Source: Myxococcota bacterium
GTDB taxonomy: Bacteria > Myxococcota > XYA12-FULL-58-9 > JALHOP01
DNA: 64,000 nt
NCBI GenBank assembly: GCA_022842935.1
Contig: JALHOP010000017.1
Location: 1-64,000 of the forward strand
Reading direction: 5' to 3'
Shown here piece after piece: positions 7,508 to 16,514 of the stretch. Both the position numbers and the translations under genes were made by a program. How positions within the stretch are numbered: position 1 is the first letter of the stretch; the number at the start of each line of letters is the position of its first letter. The notes beneath the pieces are model-generated. The model was not told the origin of the DNA, did not search any database, and saw nothing but the letters and a program-made list of their open reading frames with translations.

Positions 7508-8986
7508 GTGGTTCGAATCACTGGCATAGGCGCGGGGGGCCGACCGGCCCCCGACGACAGCTCCGCTGGCGGAGTGCCTCGTTCCAGCACAGACCAGCCA
7601 CGCACCACCCGGCCACACCCGCGGCACACGCGTGGGGTCCAGACCGTTCAGCTCAGCCTAACGGCTCCGACAACGTCCGCTTTATCGGACGACCGTCCTT
7701 TCGAGGTCCGCGAAGCGGAGGAGGGCCTTGCGCGCGCAGTGGGTTTGGCACCGGCGGCGCGGGGGCCAGCGGTGCTCGGCCGCGTCGGCCGTCAGCTCGA
7801 CGTCCTGCGCGAGCAGGCGCTCGCAGTGCGCCACGATATCGAACGCATTCAGACCGTGCTCGCCGCCGAACCGGGGCTCGCGGAGCGTTATCACCACGCG
7901 AGGCTCCTACGTGTCCCGCTGCGCGACGCCGTGACCCGTGCCGAAGAGGAGCTGCGGCGCACCAACGCCGATGCTTGGCTTCGCGAACGGTACGGCGCCG
8001 AGCGCCAAGCCGCCCTCGACAACGCGCGTGGCGACTTGCGCAACGCAGAAGCGACGGTCGCCGCTGTTCGGCCACGCTTCGGCTCTCTCGATCCTGACGC
8101 CGTGATCGCCCGCGCCGACGCAGTGATGCAACGCTACGAACACCTCGGGCGCGGCCTCACCCACGCCCTGCGCCTGCACGCGAGCACCCGCGAGGCGCGC
8201 CGGCTGGTCTTCGACGAAAACCTCTTCGGCCGAGCTCTCGACGCCTTCGACGCTGGCCGCGACCTCGCCCGCATGGCACGCGCCAACGACATCTACTTGC
8301 GCGCGAGAACCGGCGCGCAGGCGATGCCACTCGGCGGCGTCGGCGAAGCCATCCGGGCCTTCGGCGCCGAGACCTGGCCGCTCGTCACGCAGCACCGCCT
8401 CATTGAGCGACTTGCTTCGGTCCAACGGGACCTCGTCGGCAACTGGGAGGGGCTTTACCAGCATCGCCTCGAGCTGACGCCCGACCAAAGTGCCCTTACC
8501 GAGGCGAGCGTGCGTGCGTTCAATCGCCTGGTGGGCGCCGAGGACCCGACGTTCTACGTCGAGGGCAACGCTGGCGTACTCGCTCCACTACGAGCCTTGC
8601 TGCAACTCCCCGAGGGCTCAGCGCGCCAAGCCATGCTGCAGCAACTTCGCGACACCGACCTGACGCACATTCTCTTTCAGCGCCTGGCAACACGCATGAG
8701 CGACGGCGGCGGGGCAGGCATCCAAACCTCTGGCTCGTCCCAGTTTCTACCGGTGGGCGAGGCATTGAACGAGCTCTTCACGAACGCGCCCGAGCTGCGC
8801 GACATGTTTTACGAGCCCAGGTACACGATACGACTCCCCGAAGAGCGCGACCGCTTGCCGGCGCGTTGGAGCATCGCAGACTGGGTCCGCGCAAACCACG
8901 ACTGGAATGCGCCATTCTGGACCTACGACGGTTTACAGAAGGGGGCGAACATTCGCGCCTTCCAACAGCTAGCCCCGCGCCTGTAA
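7508..8986 (+). CDS. hypothetical helical protein
   Basis: A protein of about 492 residues from GTG 7508 (VVRITGIGAGGRPAPD). The open frame extends to a GTG at 7433, but that extra part has odd composition. Residues 1-50 are Gly/Pro/Ser-rich and look disordered. Residues 70-200 are strongly helical and likely coiled-coil (REQALAVRHDIERIQTVL; VTRAEEELRRTNADAW). The remainder is a globular helical domain ending DWNAPFWTYDGLQKG. There is no signal peptide, membrane segment or known catalytic motif. It is separated by nine bases from rsmB and could share its transcript. Function unknown. Confidence 0.7.
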   Translation: MVRITGIGAGGRPAPDDSSAGGVPRSSTDQPRTTRPHPRHTRGVQTVQLSLTAPTTSALSDDRPFEVREAEEGLARAVGLAPAARGPAVLGRVGRQLDVLREQALAVRHDIERIQTVLAAEPGLAERYHHARLLRVPLRDAVTRAEEELRRTNADAWLRERYGAERQAALDNARGDLRNAEATVAAVRPRFGSLDPDAVIARADAVMQRYEHLGRGLTHALRLHASTREARRLVFDENLFGRALDAFDAGRDLARMARANDIYLRARTGAQAMPLGGVGEAIRAFGAETWPLVTQHRLIERLASVQRDLVGNWEGLYQHRLELTPDQSALTEASVRAFNRLVGAEDPTFYVEGNAGVLAPLRALLQLPEGSARQAMLQQLRDTDLTHILFQRLATRMSDGGGAGIQTSGSSQFLPVGEALNELFTNAPELRDMFYEPRYTIRLPEERDRLPARWSIADWVRANHDWNAPFWTYDGLQKGANIRAFQQLAPRL

Positions 8987-8995
8987 GGTCAGGGC

Positions 8996-10387
8996 GTGAG
9001 CCACCAAATCTCCCACGCGCGGCGGGTCGCCCACGAGGTCCTCCTTCGTGTTCTTCGCGACCAAGCCTTCGCCGACCGCGCGCTGGATGCGGCGCTCGAT
9101 CGCTCTGGCATGGATGAGCGCGACCGTGGCCTCGCGACCGAGCTAGTCTATGGGACCCTGCGCCAGCAGCAGCGGCTCGACTTCTACCTCGGCCAGCTTG
9201 CCGAGCGACCGCTGCGCAAGCTTCACCCCGCCGTCCTCGTGGCCTTGCGCCTCGGTGCCTATCAGGTTCTCGAGACGCGCATTCCCGGGCCAGTCGCGGT
9301 CAACGAGACCGTGAGCCTCATTCGCCATAGTCACAAGTTCGCCACTGGCTTCACCAACGCGCTTTTGCGCAAGCTCGCCACCTTGCACGAGCGAGGCGAG
9401 CTGCCACGTATCGAGGACATCTACGACGACCCCATCGACCAGCTCGCAGTCTCGGGCTCGCATCCACACTGGTTTTTGAAGCGCGTCGTCGACGAAGTCG
9501 GCATCGACGAAGCTCGCGAGCTCGTGGCCGCGAACAATCGACCGCCCCCTCTCTCGGTACGCGTCAACCGCCTACGCGCGAGTCGCGACGATGTCGCGCG
9601 CGCGTTGACCGACGCCGGCGCCGAGGTCGACCGTCCAATTCACTTTCCGGAGGGCCTGCTCGCGCGCGGGCTGGGCTTCGTGCGGAACGTCGCCGCCTTC
9701 AACGACGGGCACTTCACGGTGCAAGACCTCGCGGCTCAATTGATCGGCGAGCTTTGCGGCCCAGCACCCGGCAGCGTCGTGCTCGACGTCTGCGCCGCGC
9801 CCGGCGGTAAAGCGACACACCTGGCCGAGCTCATGGACGACGAGGGTACGGTCCTCGCGGTCGACATTCACCCAGGACGCACGCGCTTGATCGCCGATGC
9901 CGCCGCCCGTCTGGGCTTGAAGTCGGTGGTGACCGCTGCGGCGGACGCGTCCGACCGGGCTGTCCTCGTCGAGAAGCTGCAGGCGGCAGCCAAGACCCGC
10001 GAGGTCGACCTCGCGCTCGTCGACGCCCCGTGCAGCGGCATGGGGACCCTGCGCCGCAATCCCGAGCTTCGCGGCCGCCAGGAGAGCACTATTCCCATGA
10101 TGACGCGGCTCCAGGACGCCATTCTCGAAAGCGTCGCTGGCCTCGTGAAGGTCGGAGGTGCTCTCGTCTACTCGGTGTGCACCATCACGCACGAAGAAGG
10201 CGTCGAACGTATCGCCGCCTTCCTCGAGAGGCACCCCGAGTTCGTACCGGACTGGCCGCTTCACAACCCCGCGCTCGCCCCATTCAAGAACGTCCACGAT
10301 GGACCCCGGCAATTTCCGTACTTTCGTAGCTGGCCCCAGCGCCATGACGTCGATGGGTTCTTTGCGGCCCGCCTAGTGAAGAAGTAA
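8996..10387 (+). CDS. rsmB: 16S rRNA (cytosine-967-C5) methyltransferase RsmB
   Basis: A protein of 463 residues from a GTG start, full length for RsmB. Residues 1-140 form the NusB-like RNA-binding domain (RGLATELVYGTLR). The methyltransferase domain follows, with the SAM-binding motif VLDVCAAPGGKATHL (about residue 262). It also has DAPCSGMGTLRRNPE, which contains Cys346, and the YSVCTI motif with the putative nucleophile Cys395. It methylates C5 of C967 in 16S rRNA using S-adenosylmethionine in the cytoplasm. The mltD-like gene begins 11 bases downstream in the same direction. Confidence 0.93.
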   Translation: MSHQISHARRVAHEVLLRVLRDQAFADRALDAALDRSGMDERDRGLATELVYGTLRQQQRLDFYLGQLAERPLRKLHPAVLVALRLGAYQVLETRIPGPVAVNETVSLIRHSHKFATGFTNALLRKLATLHERGELPRIEDIYDDPIDQLAVSGSHPHWFLKRVVDEVGIDEARELVAANNRPPPLSVRVNRLRASRDDVARALTDAGAEVDRPIHFPEGLLARGLGFVRNVAAFNDGHFTVQDLAAQLIGELCGPAPGSVVLDVCAAPGGKATHLAELMDDEGTVLAVDIHPGRTRLIADAAARLGLKSVVTAAADASDRAVLVEKLQAAAKTREVDLALVDAPCSGMGTLRRNPELRGRQESTIPMMTRLQDAILESVAGLVKVGGALVYSVCTITHEEGVERIAAFLERHPEFVPDWPLHNPALAPFKNVHDGPRQFPYFRSWPQRHDVDGFFAARLVKK

Positions 10388-10398
10388 GTTCGAGGACG

Positions 10399-12273
10399 AT
10401 GGTCCGAACCGCGCTCATAGGCCTCGCAGCGCTCGTCTGCTTGCCCGCTGCGGCCCAGGAAGACGGGTCTCGCTCGCCAGTGCGCGGGACCATCCCGATG
10501 CTCATCAACGCCACCGAGGAGTCCGCCGAGCCAGACGCAATCTCGGGCGAGGCACCAGGCTCCGTCACGGAGCTCCTCGCGACCGGCGCCCTGCAAGACA
10601 GCGAGCACGACGTCTCCGACAGCCGAGGCCGCTGGGCGCTGCGCGAGCTCTTGGCGCTGGGATTCGCGCAGAGCGAAGGACTGGAGTTGCGAGTCGCCGC
10701 GGCGCTCGCGGCGCGCGACGATCGTTTGCTCCACGACCAGATCGTCTTGATGCAAGAGGACGCCTGGCTCGAAGGCTTCGAGCGAGCGCAAGCGCTGGCG
10801 TCGCTGCGCCCGTTTACGAGCCACCAGGTCGCGCGCGTTTCCGCGCAGGGCTACGACATTCCGATCGTCGACCACGAGCTCGTCGATGCATGGATCGACT
10901 ACTTCACAGGCAAAGGTCGCTGGTTCTTCGAGCGCTGGCTGGGTCGCAGTGAGCGCTACATCCCCATGATGCGGCCCATCCTCGAGCAATACGGAATCCC
11001 CCAGGACCTCGTCTACCTGGCGATGATCGAGAGCGGCTTTTCCGCGAAAGCGTACTCACCTGCCGCGGCCGCGGGCTTCTGGCAGTTCATCCCCGGCACA
11101 GCAAAGATTTACGGTATGCGCATGAACGCTTGGGCGGACGAACGCCGCGACTTCGTGCTCGCGACGCATGCCGCCGCCAAGTACCTGTCGATGCTCCACA
11201 AGCACTTCGGCGACTGGCACCTCGCGTGGGCGGGTTACAACGCCGGCGAAGGCCGTATTGGACGCTCCCTCGCCAAGACCGGCGCGAAGACGTTCTGGGA
11301 GCTGGTCGAACAGAACGCGCTGCCGCGTGAGACGCAACACTACGTGCCCAAGATCATCGCCGCCGCGATCGTGGCCAAGAACAAGGAGCACTTTGGCTTT
11401 GGCCGCTACGACGCAATGCGGCCGCTCGTCTACGAAGAGATCGAGGTGAGCGAAGCGCTCGACCTCAAGCTCGTCGCCAAAGAGCTGAAGGTCGAGCCCG
11501 AGACGTTGCGTGAGCTCAACCCCATGTTGATCTACGACATCACGCCACCGGGCAAGCCGTACACGTTGCGCCTACCGGTGGGCACCGGGGCTCACGTGAA
11601 GACCTGGGCGGCCTCACTGCCGCCGTCGCAACGTCTGACCTACGCAACCCACAAAGTCGCCAAGGGCGACACGCTCTCGTCCATCGCCAAGATCTTCAAC
11701 ACGACGTCGCAGATGGTGCAGGACTTCAATCACATCAAGAGCGCGAAGTCGCTGCGCGTGGGTCAAGAGCTCATCATTCCGAGCTTGCGAGGCATCGCCA
11801 ACAAGGACGCTGGCCCCAAAGGCATCGTGAGTCCGGCGACTTCGGACCTCGCGAAGCTCGCTGCGGCGACACCAACTGCGGCGGAGGCATCCGCTACAAC
11901 GGCCAGCTTGCCAAGCGGGGCCACCATCACGACAACCGCGCAATCCGCTGCCACAGCGACCGCGCCACAACAGAAGCCTGCGGCTGTACCTGCATCCAAG
12001 GATCCCAACGACATCATCGTTGCCGCGATCCTCGCACGTAGCCGCGAGCCTGGTGGCGTTCCAACATCACCGTCACCGGCGCGACCGCAGAAACCAGTCG
12101 CTCCGCAGCCACCGCCAAAGGGCAAGGCTTCGACGCACGTTGTTGAGGCCGGCGACACGCTTTGGTCGATCTCACAGAAGTACGGCGCCACCGTCGCGGA
12201 CGTGAAGCGCTGGAACGGCATCCGCGGCAGCAGCATCAAAGCCGGCGACAAGCTCAAGATCTATAGCGAGTGA
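10399..12273 (+). CDS. mltD: membrane-bound lytic transglycosylase, MltD type
   Basis: A protein of 624 residues with an N-terminal signal peptide (ALIGLAALVCLPAAAQ). Residues about 190-330 form the SLT/goose-lysozyme-like domain. The catalytic glutamate is Glu211 in LAMIESGF, followed by AAGFWQFIPGTAKIYGM, WHLAWAGYNAGEGRIGR and YVPKIIAAAIVAKN. Two LysM peptidoglycan-binding domains follow, near 415-460 (HKVAKGDTLSSIAKIFN) and 578-622 (HVVEAGDTLWSISQKYG), joined by an Ala/Thr/Pro-rich linker. It cleaves the MurNAc-GlcNAc bond to leave 1,6-anhydro ends in the periplasm. No Cys lipobox is visible, unlike E. coli MltD. Confidence 0.9.
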   Translation: MVRTALIGLAALVCLPAAAQEDGSRSPVRGTIPMLINATEESAEPDAISGEAPGSVTELLATGALQDSEHDVSDSRGRWALRELLALGFAQSEGLELRVAAALAARDDRLLHDQIVLMQEDAWLEGFERAQALASLRPFTSHQVARVSAQGYDIPIVDHELVDAWIDYFTGKGRWFFERWLGRSERYIPMMRPILEQYGIPQDLVYLAMIESGFSAKAYSPAAAAGFWQFIPGTAKIYGMRMNAWADERRDFVLATHAAAKYLSMLHKHFGDWHLAWAGYNAGEGRIGRSLAKTGAKTFWELVEQNALPRETQHYVPKIIAAAIVAKNKEHFGFGRYDAMRPLVYEEIEVSEALDLKLVAKELKVEPETLRELNPMLIYDITPPGKPYTLRLPVGTGAHVKTWAASLPPSQRLTYATHKVAKGDTLSSIAKIFNTTSQMVQDFNHIKSAKSLRVGQELIIPSLRGIANKDAGPKGIVSPATSDLAKLAAATPTAAEASATTASLPSGATITTTAQSAATATAPQQKPAAVPASKDPNDIIVAAILARSREPGGVPTSPSPARPQKPVAPQPPPKGKASTHVVEAGDTLWSISQKYGATVADVKRWNGIRGSSIKAGDKLKIYSE

Positions 12274-12318
12274 TGACCTTTGGCCCGAGGGCCAGGACCG
12301 CATTCGCGATCGATAGCT

Positions 12319-12423
12319 TATAGCGGAGGGCGAAGCACCATCACGCGCTGTTCGTACGCGATCGCCTGCGTAGCGAGGCGAACGCTCTGGGACATCGCGC
12401 GGTGATCGCTATTGCTATTGATG
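12319..12423 (-). pseudogene. duplicated 3' end of the CHAP-like gene
   Basis: On the minus strand this encodes INSNSDHRAMSQSVRLATQA continuing to VMVLRPPL and a TAA. It is nearly the same as the last 33 residues of the gene at 13085-13609. The two DNA stretches (12319-12423 and 13086-13190) differ at about ten positions. The upstream 5' part of this second copy is missing and is replaced by the gene at 12415-12915, whose stop codon lies inside the fragment. Confidence 0.8.
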
Positions 12424-12915
12424 CGGTCGCGAAGAGCAGTGGGCAACGACCAGCAGCTCGCGGGCGATCTTCAAGCGTGACTCCATTCCAGAACGGCCGA
12501 GCACGCGGCGCATCTCGACGTCGACGTCCCGGACCGTGGGGTGCGTCTTGAGAAAACCACCGATGGCGAGGTTCACCACTGAGGCCCCCATGGCCACCAA
12601 GCGCGAGCGGACCGCGACGTGAACGACCTCATAAGAAGCGCGGTGCTCGAACATCCAGCGCGACAAGGGCAAGCGCGCTTTGCTCTCGTAGCCCGTCACT
12701 TCGAGCCAATCATGGAACACCAGGAGCTTCGCGCTTTGCTCGACGATCCTCTGCTCGGTGTAGTCGATCAACGCTTCGACGGCCGCCATGCCCACGTGAC
12801 CGTGGCCTCGCGTGCAAAAGATCCCATCCCCCAAGGTCCACATGTGCAGCGCGCCCTGCGAATTCACGCACGAGCGCTTGGCGCGCCCGTAACCTTCGAG
12901 GAGAGCCCGAGTCAT
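12415..12915 (-). CDS. hypothetical protein
   Basis: A protein of 166 residues that I do not recognise. It starts MTRALLEGYGRAKRSC. The core reads GHGHVGMAAVEALIDYTEQR, then KLLVFHDWLEVTGYESKARL and IGGFLKTHPTVRDVDVEM. This alternation of a strand, an amphipathic helix and a loop resembles small STAS/SpoIIAA-like folds, but only by general pattern. The last residues (HCSSRPHQ) are encoded inside the duplicated CHAP 3' fragment, so the natural C-terminus may have been altered by recombination. Confidence 0.6.
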   Translation of the reverse strand: MTRALLEGYGRAKRSCVNSQGALHMWTLGDGIFCTRGHGHVGMAAVEALIDYTEQRIVEQSAKLLVFHDWLEVTGYESKARLPLSRWMFEHRASYEVVHVAVRSRLVAMGASVVNLAIGGFLKTHPTVRDVDVEMRRVLGRSGMESRLKIARELLVVAHCSSRPHQ

Positions 12916-13084
12916 GACCGCGGGAGATAGGCAGCGACATCAAGTCCGGGCAAGGGGCCAAGAAGCGATTGCTCCGGGAAGGAAGCCCAGTCGGACGCGC
13001 TCGACGCTGATGCACGCACCCTCCCCCGGCATCTTTGGAGCTCGAGAAGCACATCGCGGCCAAGTTGAGGGGAATCCTGCGCAC

Positions 13085-13609
13085 CTACAGCGGAGGACGA
13101 AGCACCATCGCACGCTGTTCGTACGCGATCACATGCGTATCGAGGCGAACACTCTGGGGCATCGCGCGGTGATCGCTATTGCTATTGATGACGGTCATGG
13201 TCTGGCCATCACTGTGGAGCAGGATCGCGGCATGCTCGTTATTGGGCCAGAACACGATCGAGCCGGGCGGCGGGAGTGCCCCCATCGGTACCGGGGTGAA
13301 GCCGCGGGCCAGGAGAGCCGCGCGTAACACGTCCGGGAACCCATTCATCGGCTGGATGGTCAAACTCAGCTCGGGGAACCCACACTGGCTCAAGATGCTT
13401 GCGACGAAGGTCGCACAGAGGCCGCCCTGATTGGCGGGGTTTGCTGCGAAAGCCATGGGGATTCCCAGCTCGAGCGCACGCGTGAACGTGACGGCCCCGA
13501 GGAAGTTGCTCGCGCGCTGCACAGTGGCCTGACCAATGAACGAGCCGCTGGGAGCCGCAACGCCCCCAGCCGAGCCATAGCCCAGTGGGGCAACAAGAAA
13601 CGTCATCAC
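13085..13609 (-). CDS. CHAP-like (NlpC/P60-type) amidase domain protein
   Basis: A protein of 174 residues, essentially one domain. The motif NQGGLCATFVASILSQCGFP supplies a candidate catalytic Cys, and NEHAAILLHSDGQTMTVINS supplies His. GALPPPGSIVFWPN, just before the His, is the hallmark Gly-Asp/Gly-Ser-hydrophobic strand of CHAP/NlpC cysteine amidases. These usually cut peptidoglycan peptides. No signal peptide is evident, though the N-terminus is Gly/Ala-rich and hydrophobic. A second 3' copy lies downstream. Assignment by motif order only. Confidence 0.6.
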   Translation of the reverse strand: MMTFLVAPLGYGSAGGVAAPSGSFIGQATVQRASNFLGAVTFTRALELGIPMAFAANPANQGGLCATFVASILSQCGFPELSLTIQPMNGFPDVLRAALLARGFTPVPMGALPPPGSIVFWPNNEHAAILLHSDGQTMTVINSNSDHRAMPQSVRLDTHVIAYEQRAMVLRPPL

Positions 13610-13771
13610 AAGCCTCGGTCAGTCACAGTGAGAGAGCGAATATCGGCCGCGCCCAGGTGCTGATGCGAAGCGCCTGTACCGAAAGCGGCTGCCTGATGTT
13701 CAGGGACTCTCGTGCTTCTAGGAGACTTGCAAGCGACCGGTCTCAGCTGTGGGAACCCGTGAGAGCCCGCG

Positions 13772-13966
13772 CTAGTCGTTGGCCTGCGACCCTGCGTTGC
13801 GCTGGGTGCATCCGCCCTGAAGACGCATGACGCACTCGAGGAAGGTCACGTTCTTGCGCGAGAGGAGCACGGCGGCCAGGCACCGCATGTAAGCGCTCAT
13901 TCCGAACTCGTGAATGATGGTTGGCGCGTTCACAACCAGATTCCGCGTCGTAATGAGACCGTGCAT
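13772..13966 (-). CDS. small hypothetical protein
   Basis: A protein of 64 residues (MHGLITTRNLVVNAPTIIHE, then FGMSAYMRCLAAVLLSRKN). The ATG at 13966 is preceded by GAGGTG at proper spacing, which supports translation. The middle is hydrophobic and could form one amphipathic or membrane-associated helix. It contains two Cys. The surrounding stretches 13610-13771 and 13967-14199 hold no other gene. Function unknown. Confidence 0.5.
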   Translation of the reverse strand: MHGLITTRNLVVNAPTIIHEFGMSAYMRCLAAVLLSRKNVTFLECVMRLQGGCTQRNAGSQAND

Positions 13967-14199
13967 GATACACCTCAGCTACAAGAGAGTATCGGCGGAA
14001 ACCTCAATTAGGTTGCGACAGTACAAAGCCTTACAGCTCCGTACATAGCGCCCGACACCCTTCTATCCCGAAACGGCACGATCGTCGAATTTTGTGACAA
14101 TAAATCCGCGAAGTAGCCTTCGGGGCAGGTACGTAGATCGATCGGGGTCGTCCTGACAAGAGAGTTTTACGCGGTGTGTCATGATCGCCGCATGTCCAA

Positions 14200-15630
14200 A
14201 TGTCGCTGGCCGGGCAGACCGGTGCTACATCTTCACCGGTGTCCTACGCACGCTCACTCCCCCTCATTGTGACCTTTCCCCTCTTTCTTGCCAGCGCTCC
14301 CGGGCACGCCGACGGTCGCGCTGCGGTGAAGCAGGCGGAGGCCCTGCTTGCCGAGGAGCAGAAGGACATATCCGGGGCGCTGACTCTGCTGCGCGAGGCT
14401 GCGAAGCTCGACGCCGCCGACCTCGACGTTGCCTTCGACCGCGCCCGCCTAGCTCTCGAGCATGCCGATCTCGCCCAGCCGGCCGACTTCGACGACTACC
14501 TCGCGCTCGAACCAGTCACCGCCGATCAGCGCCTGCTGCGCGCCTACATCCTGGCGGCGCGTGGCCGAACCGACGAAGCGCATGCCGAGGCGCAGAGTGC
14601 CGCTAAAGCGGATCCAGCGAACGAAGAGGCACAGGGTTTGGTTCAAGCCCTCGCCCCGGCCACCCCTGACGAGGGTGCGCAAGCGCAGCCCGCGATTGCC
14701 GGGCGTGTGCGGCTCTACGGTCAATACGACACGAACGTGAGTGTGCTCCCTGACCGCACCGCGACGACGGTGGGCTCGACGACCACGATAAGCGACGCCA
14801 CCGCTCTTCAGCGCTCGGCGGCGGCGATTGGCGTGCAGGGCGACGTGCGCTGGACCCCTGTGCGCGGGCTCACAGAGCTCTCGTTCCTCGCTGGCGTATC
14901 CTACTTGGGACACGTGAACGGACGCAGTGACCAGCTCGATGTAAACACTGGCATCGTCAAGCCAGGCTCGAAGACCTACGACTTCGGCACGGTCGACCTG
15001 CAGGCGCGCGTCGCGTTCCCACGTGAGCGCTGGTACAGCGCCATCGAGGTGTACGGGTCGAGCGTCTTCATCGACTCTTTCGCCGAACGGTACCTCACCG
15101 AAGGCACTTTGCTGGGTAGCACCAACGTGGCGGTAAACGAGGCGAAGAACATCCGGCTCGGAGCCTACGGCCTCGGAGGCGTGCGCAGCTTCGGTGAAGA
15201 CTTCAGTGTCCGCGATGGCACACGCGCCGAAGGTGGCATCACGTTCGACTACATCGGCAGGCACATGGGGGTGGGTCTTCGCGGCGGCTACCAGGCGGAG
15301 CTCACCGACAGCGAGCTTTTCACCGAAAAAGGTCCGCAGGGTATGTTTTATGCGCGCGGCTCAATCGACCGTTTCGACGCCCTGGTGTCGTTCGTCTATC
15401 AGAAGCGTGGCTACGACAGCGCCGTAAACCCCGACCCGACCGCGCCGGCCTTCGAGCGCAGCGACGACCGATTCGGACCACAACTCCAGCTCGCCTACGG
15501 ACTCAGTGATATCTTGAGTGTCGTAGGCACCTATCAATACCTGCGCAACGTCTCGAGCACCGAGGGCTACGCAATCGACTTCGATTACTCACGCCATCTG
15601 GCGACCATCGGGCTCGAAGCCCGGCTTTAG
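14200..15630 (+). CDS. TPR plus outer-membrane beta-barrel protein
   Basis: A protein of 476 residues. It has a signal peptide (LIVTFPLFLASAPGHA), then a TPR-like helical part (residues about 45-165: AVKQAEALLAEEQKDISGAL, LRAYILAARGRTDEAHAEAQ). From residue 170 to the end are alternating beta strands starting RVRLYGQYDTNVSV and ending in the arginine-leucine terminus ATIGLEARL. The layout resembles SLAM/surface-lipoprotein-assembly-modifier barrels and other TPR-barrel outer-membrane proteins. The FecR-domain gene follows after six bases, so the two are co-transcribed. Likely located in the outer membrane. Cargo unknown. Confidence 0.75.
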   Translation: MSLAGQTGATSSPVSYARSLPLIVTFPLFLASAPGHADGRAAVKQAEALLAEEQKDISGALTLLREAAKLDAADLDVAFDRARLALEHADLAQPADFDDYLALEPVTADQRLLRAYILAARGRTDEAHAEAQSAAKADPANEEAQGLVQALAPATPDEGAQAQPAIAGRVRLYGQYDTNVSVLPDRTATTVGSTTTISDATALQRSAAAIGVQGDVRWTPVRGLTELSFLAGVSYLGHVNGRSDQLDVNTGIVKPGSKTYDFGTVDLQARVAFPRERWYSAIEVYGSSVFIDSFAERYLTEGTLLGSTNVAVNEAKNIRLGAYGLGGVRSFGEDFSVRDGTRAEGGITFDYIGRHMGVGLRGGYQAELTDSELFTEKGPQGMFYARGSIDRFDALVSFVYQKRGYDSAVNPDPTAPAFERSDDRFGPQLQLAYGLSDILSVVGTYQYLRNVSSTEGYAIDFDYSRHLATIGLEARL

Positions 15631-15636
15631 GAGGCG

Positions 15637-16422
15637 ATGATGATCAGCGCTCTCGTTCTGGGTGTCCTCCTGAGCCAGACCGCCGGCCCCTCGGACGGAC
15701 GGGTCGTGCTCGCACGAGGAGATGTCGTCATCCGCACCGTCGACAGCAGCGTCAAGGCAATCCCTGGGGCGATGGTGCGACAAGGCGACCAGATTCGTAC
15801 CGGGCAGGACAGTGGCGTACGCTTGTTGCTCGGGGGGAGTGCGGTCATCGACCTCGGCGCCAACACCTCCATGGTCGTAACGCGCGCTGGCACATCGAGC
15901 TCGGAGACCAAGCTCAAGGTATGGAGCGGTCGACTCTGGGCGCGTGTCTCATCGCTCTTCGGCAGCAGCGCCAAGTTCGAAGTGGAGAGTCCGAACGCGG
16001 TTGCAGGGGTCCGCGGCACCGAGTTCATTTTCGATGTCGCTCCCGATGGAGGCACCGAGATCACGGTGCTTGACGGGGCCGTCGCCGTCACCGCTCGTGA
16101 TGGCGGACCGGCGCGCCTCCTCGAAGTTGGCGACCGCATCAGCGCCAAGGACGCAAAGAACCTTGCACCGAGCCGAGCCTCGGAGAACGAGCGACGGGGC
16201 ATGCGTTCGGCGGTCTCTTCGGGCGGACGCCTCTCCCCCACGGGGGCACCCGCGCGCTTCCAGAGTATTGGCGCCGTGAAGCCAAACGACGGCGCCAAGA
16301 TGCAAAAGCGACCGGGCAACAACCTGCCCAAGTTCGACAGCCGCCAGGGGATCCCGCCGATCGACCTCGATCCGGCACAGGGTCGCACCCGCATCCGCGG
16401 CAACATTCAGCTCATCGACTAG
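15637..16422 (+). CDS. FecR-domain periplasmic protein
   Basis: A protein of 261 residues with a short signal peptide (MMISALVLGVLLSQTAG). Residues about 20-170 form a FecR domain: GRVVLARGDVVIRTVDSS, VRQGDQIRTGQDSGVRLLL, IDLGANTSMVV, then NAVAGVRGTEFIFDV and EITVLDGAVAVTA. Here it is not the TonB-linked anti-sigma protein, because no sigma gene or membrane helix is present. It belongs to the stand-alone FecR proteins often paired with outer-membrane barrels. The C-terminal 90 residues are basic and proline-rich. It follows the TPR-barrel gene by six bases. Confidence 0.82.
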   Translation: MMISALVLGVLLSQTAGPSDGRVVLARGDVVIRTVDSSVKAIPGAMVRQGDQIRTGQDSGVRLLLGGSAVIDLGANTSMVVTRAGTSSSETKLKVWSGRLWARVSSLFGSSAKFEVESPNAVAGVRGTEFIFDVAPDGGTEITVLDGAVAVTARDGGPARLLEVGDRISAKDAKNLAPSRASENERRGMRSAVSSGGRLSPTGAPARFQSIGAVKPNDGAKMQKRPGNNLPKFDSRQGIPPIDLDPAQGRTRIRGNIQLID

Positions 16423-16514
16423 ACAGTGGCTGGACGCAACGATGTCACATCGCCCGCGCAACGCATGCGTCCCCAGGGCGGCGTCGCTCGCTTCCGGGCT
16501 AACCTCGGACCAGC

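Noticed and set aside
12281-12294. TGGCCC-GA-GGGCCA as terminator of the mltD-like gene
   Set aside because: A two-base loop is too tight and no T-run follows.
13110-13190. Duplicate near 12340-12420 as a CRISPR or regulatory repeat
   Set aside because: Both copies translate into the same C-terminal peptide with mostly silent or conservative differences, so it is a duplicated coding end.
16423-16514. Fluoride riboswitch before crcB
   Set aside because: The short interval does not show the GGNGAU...pseudoknot pattern that I would need to call it.
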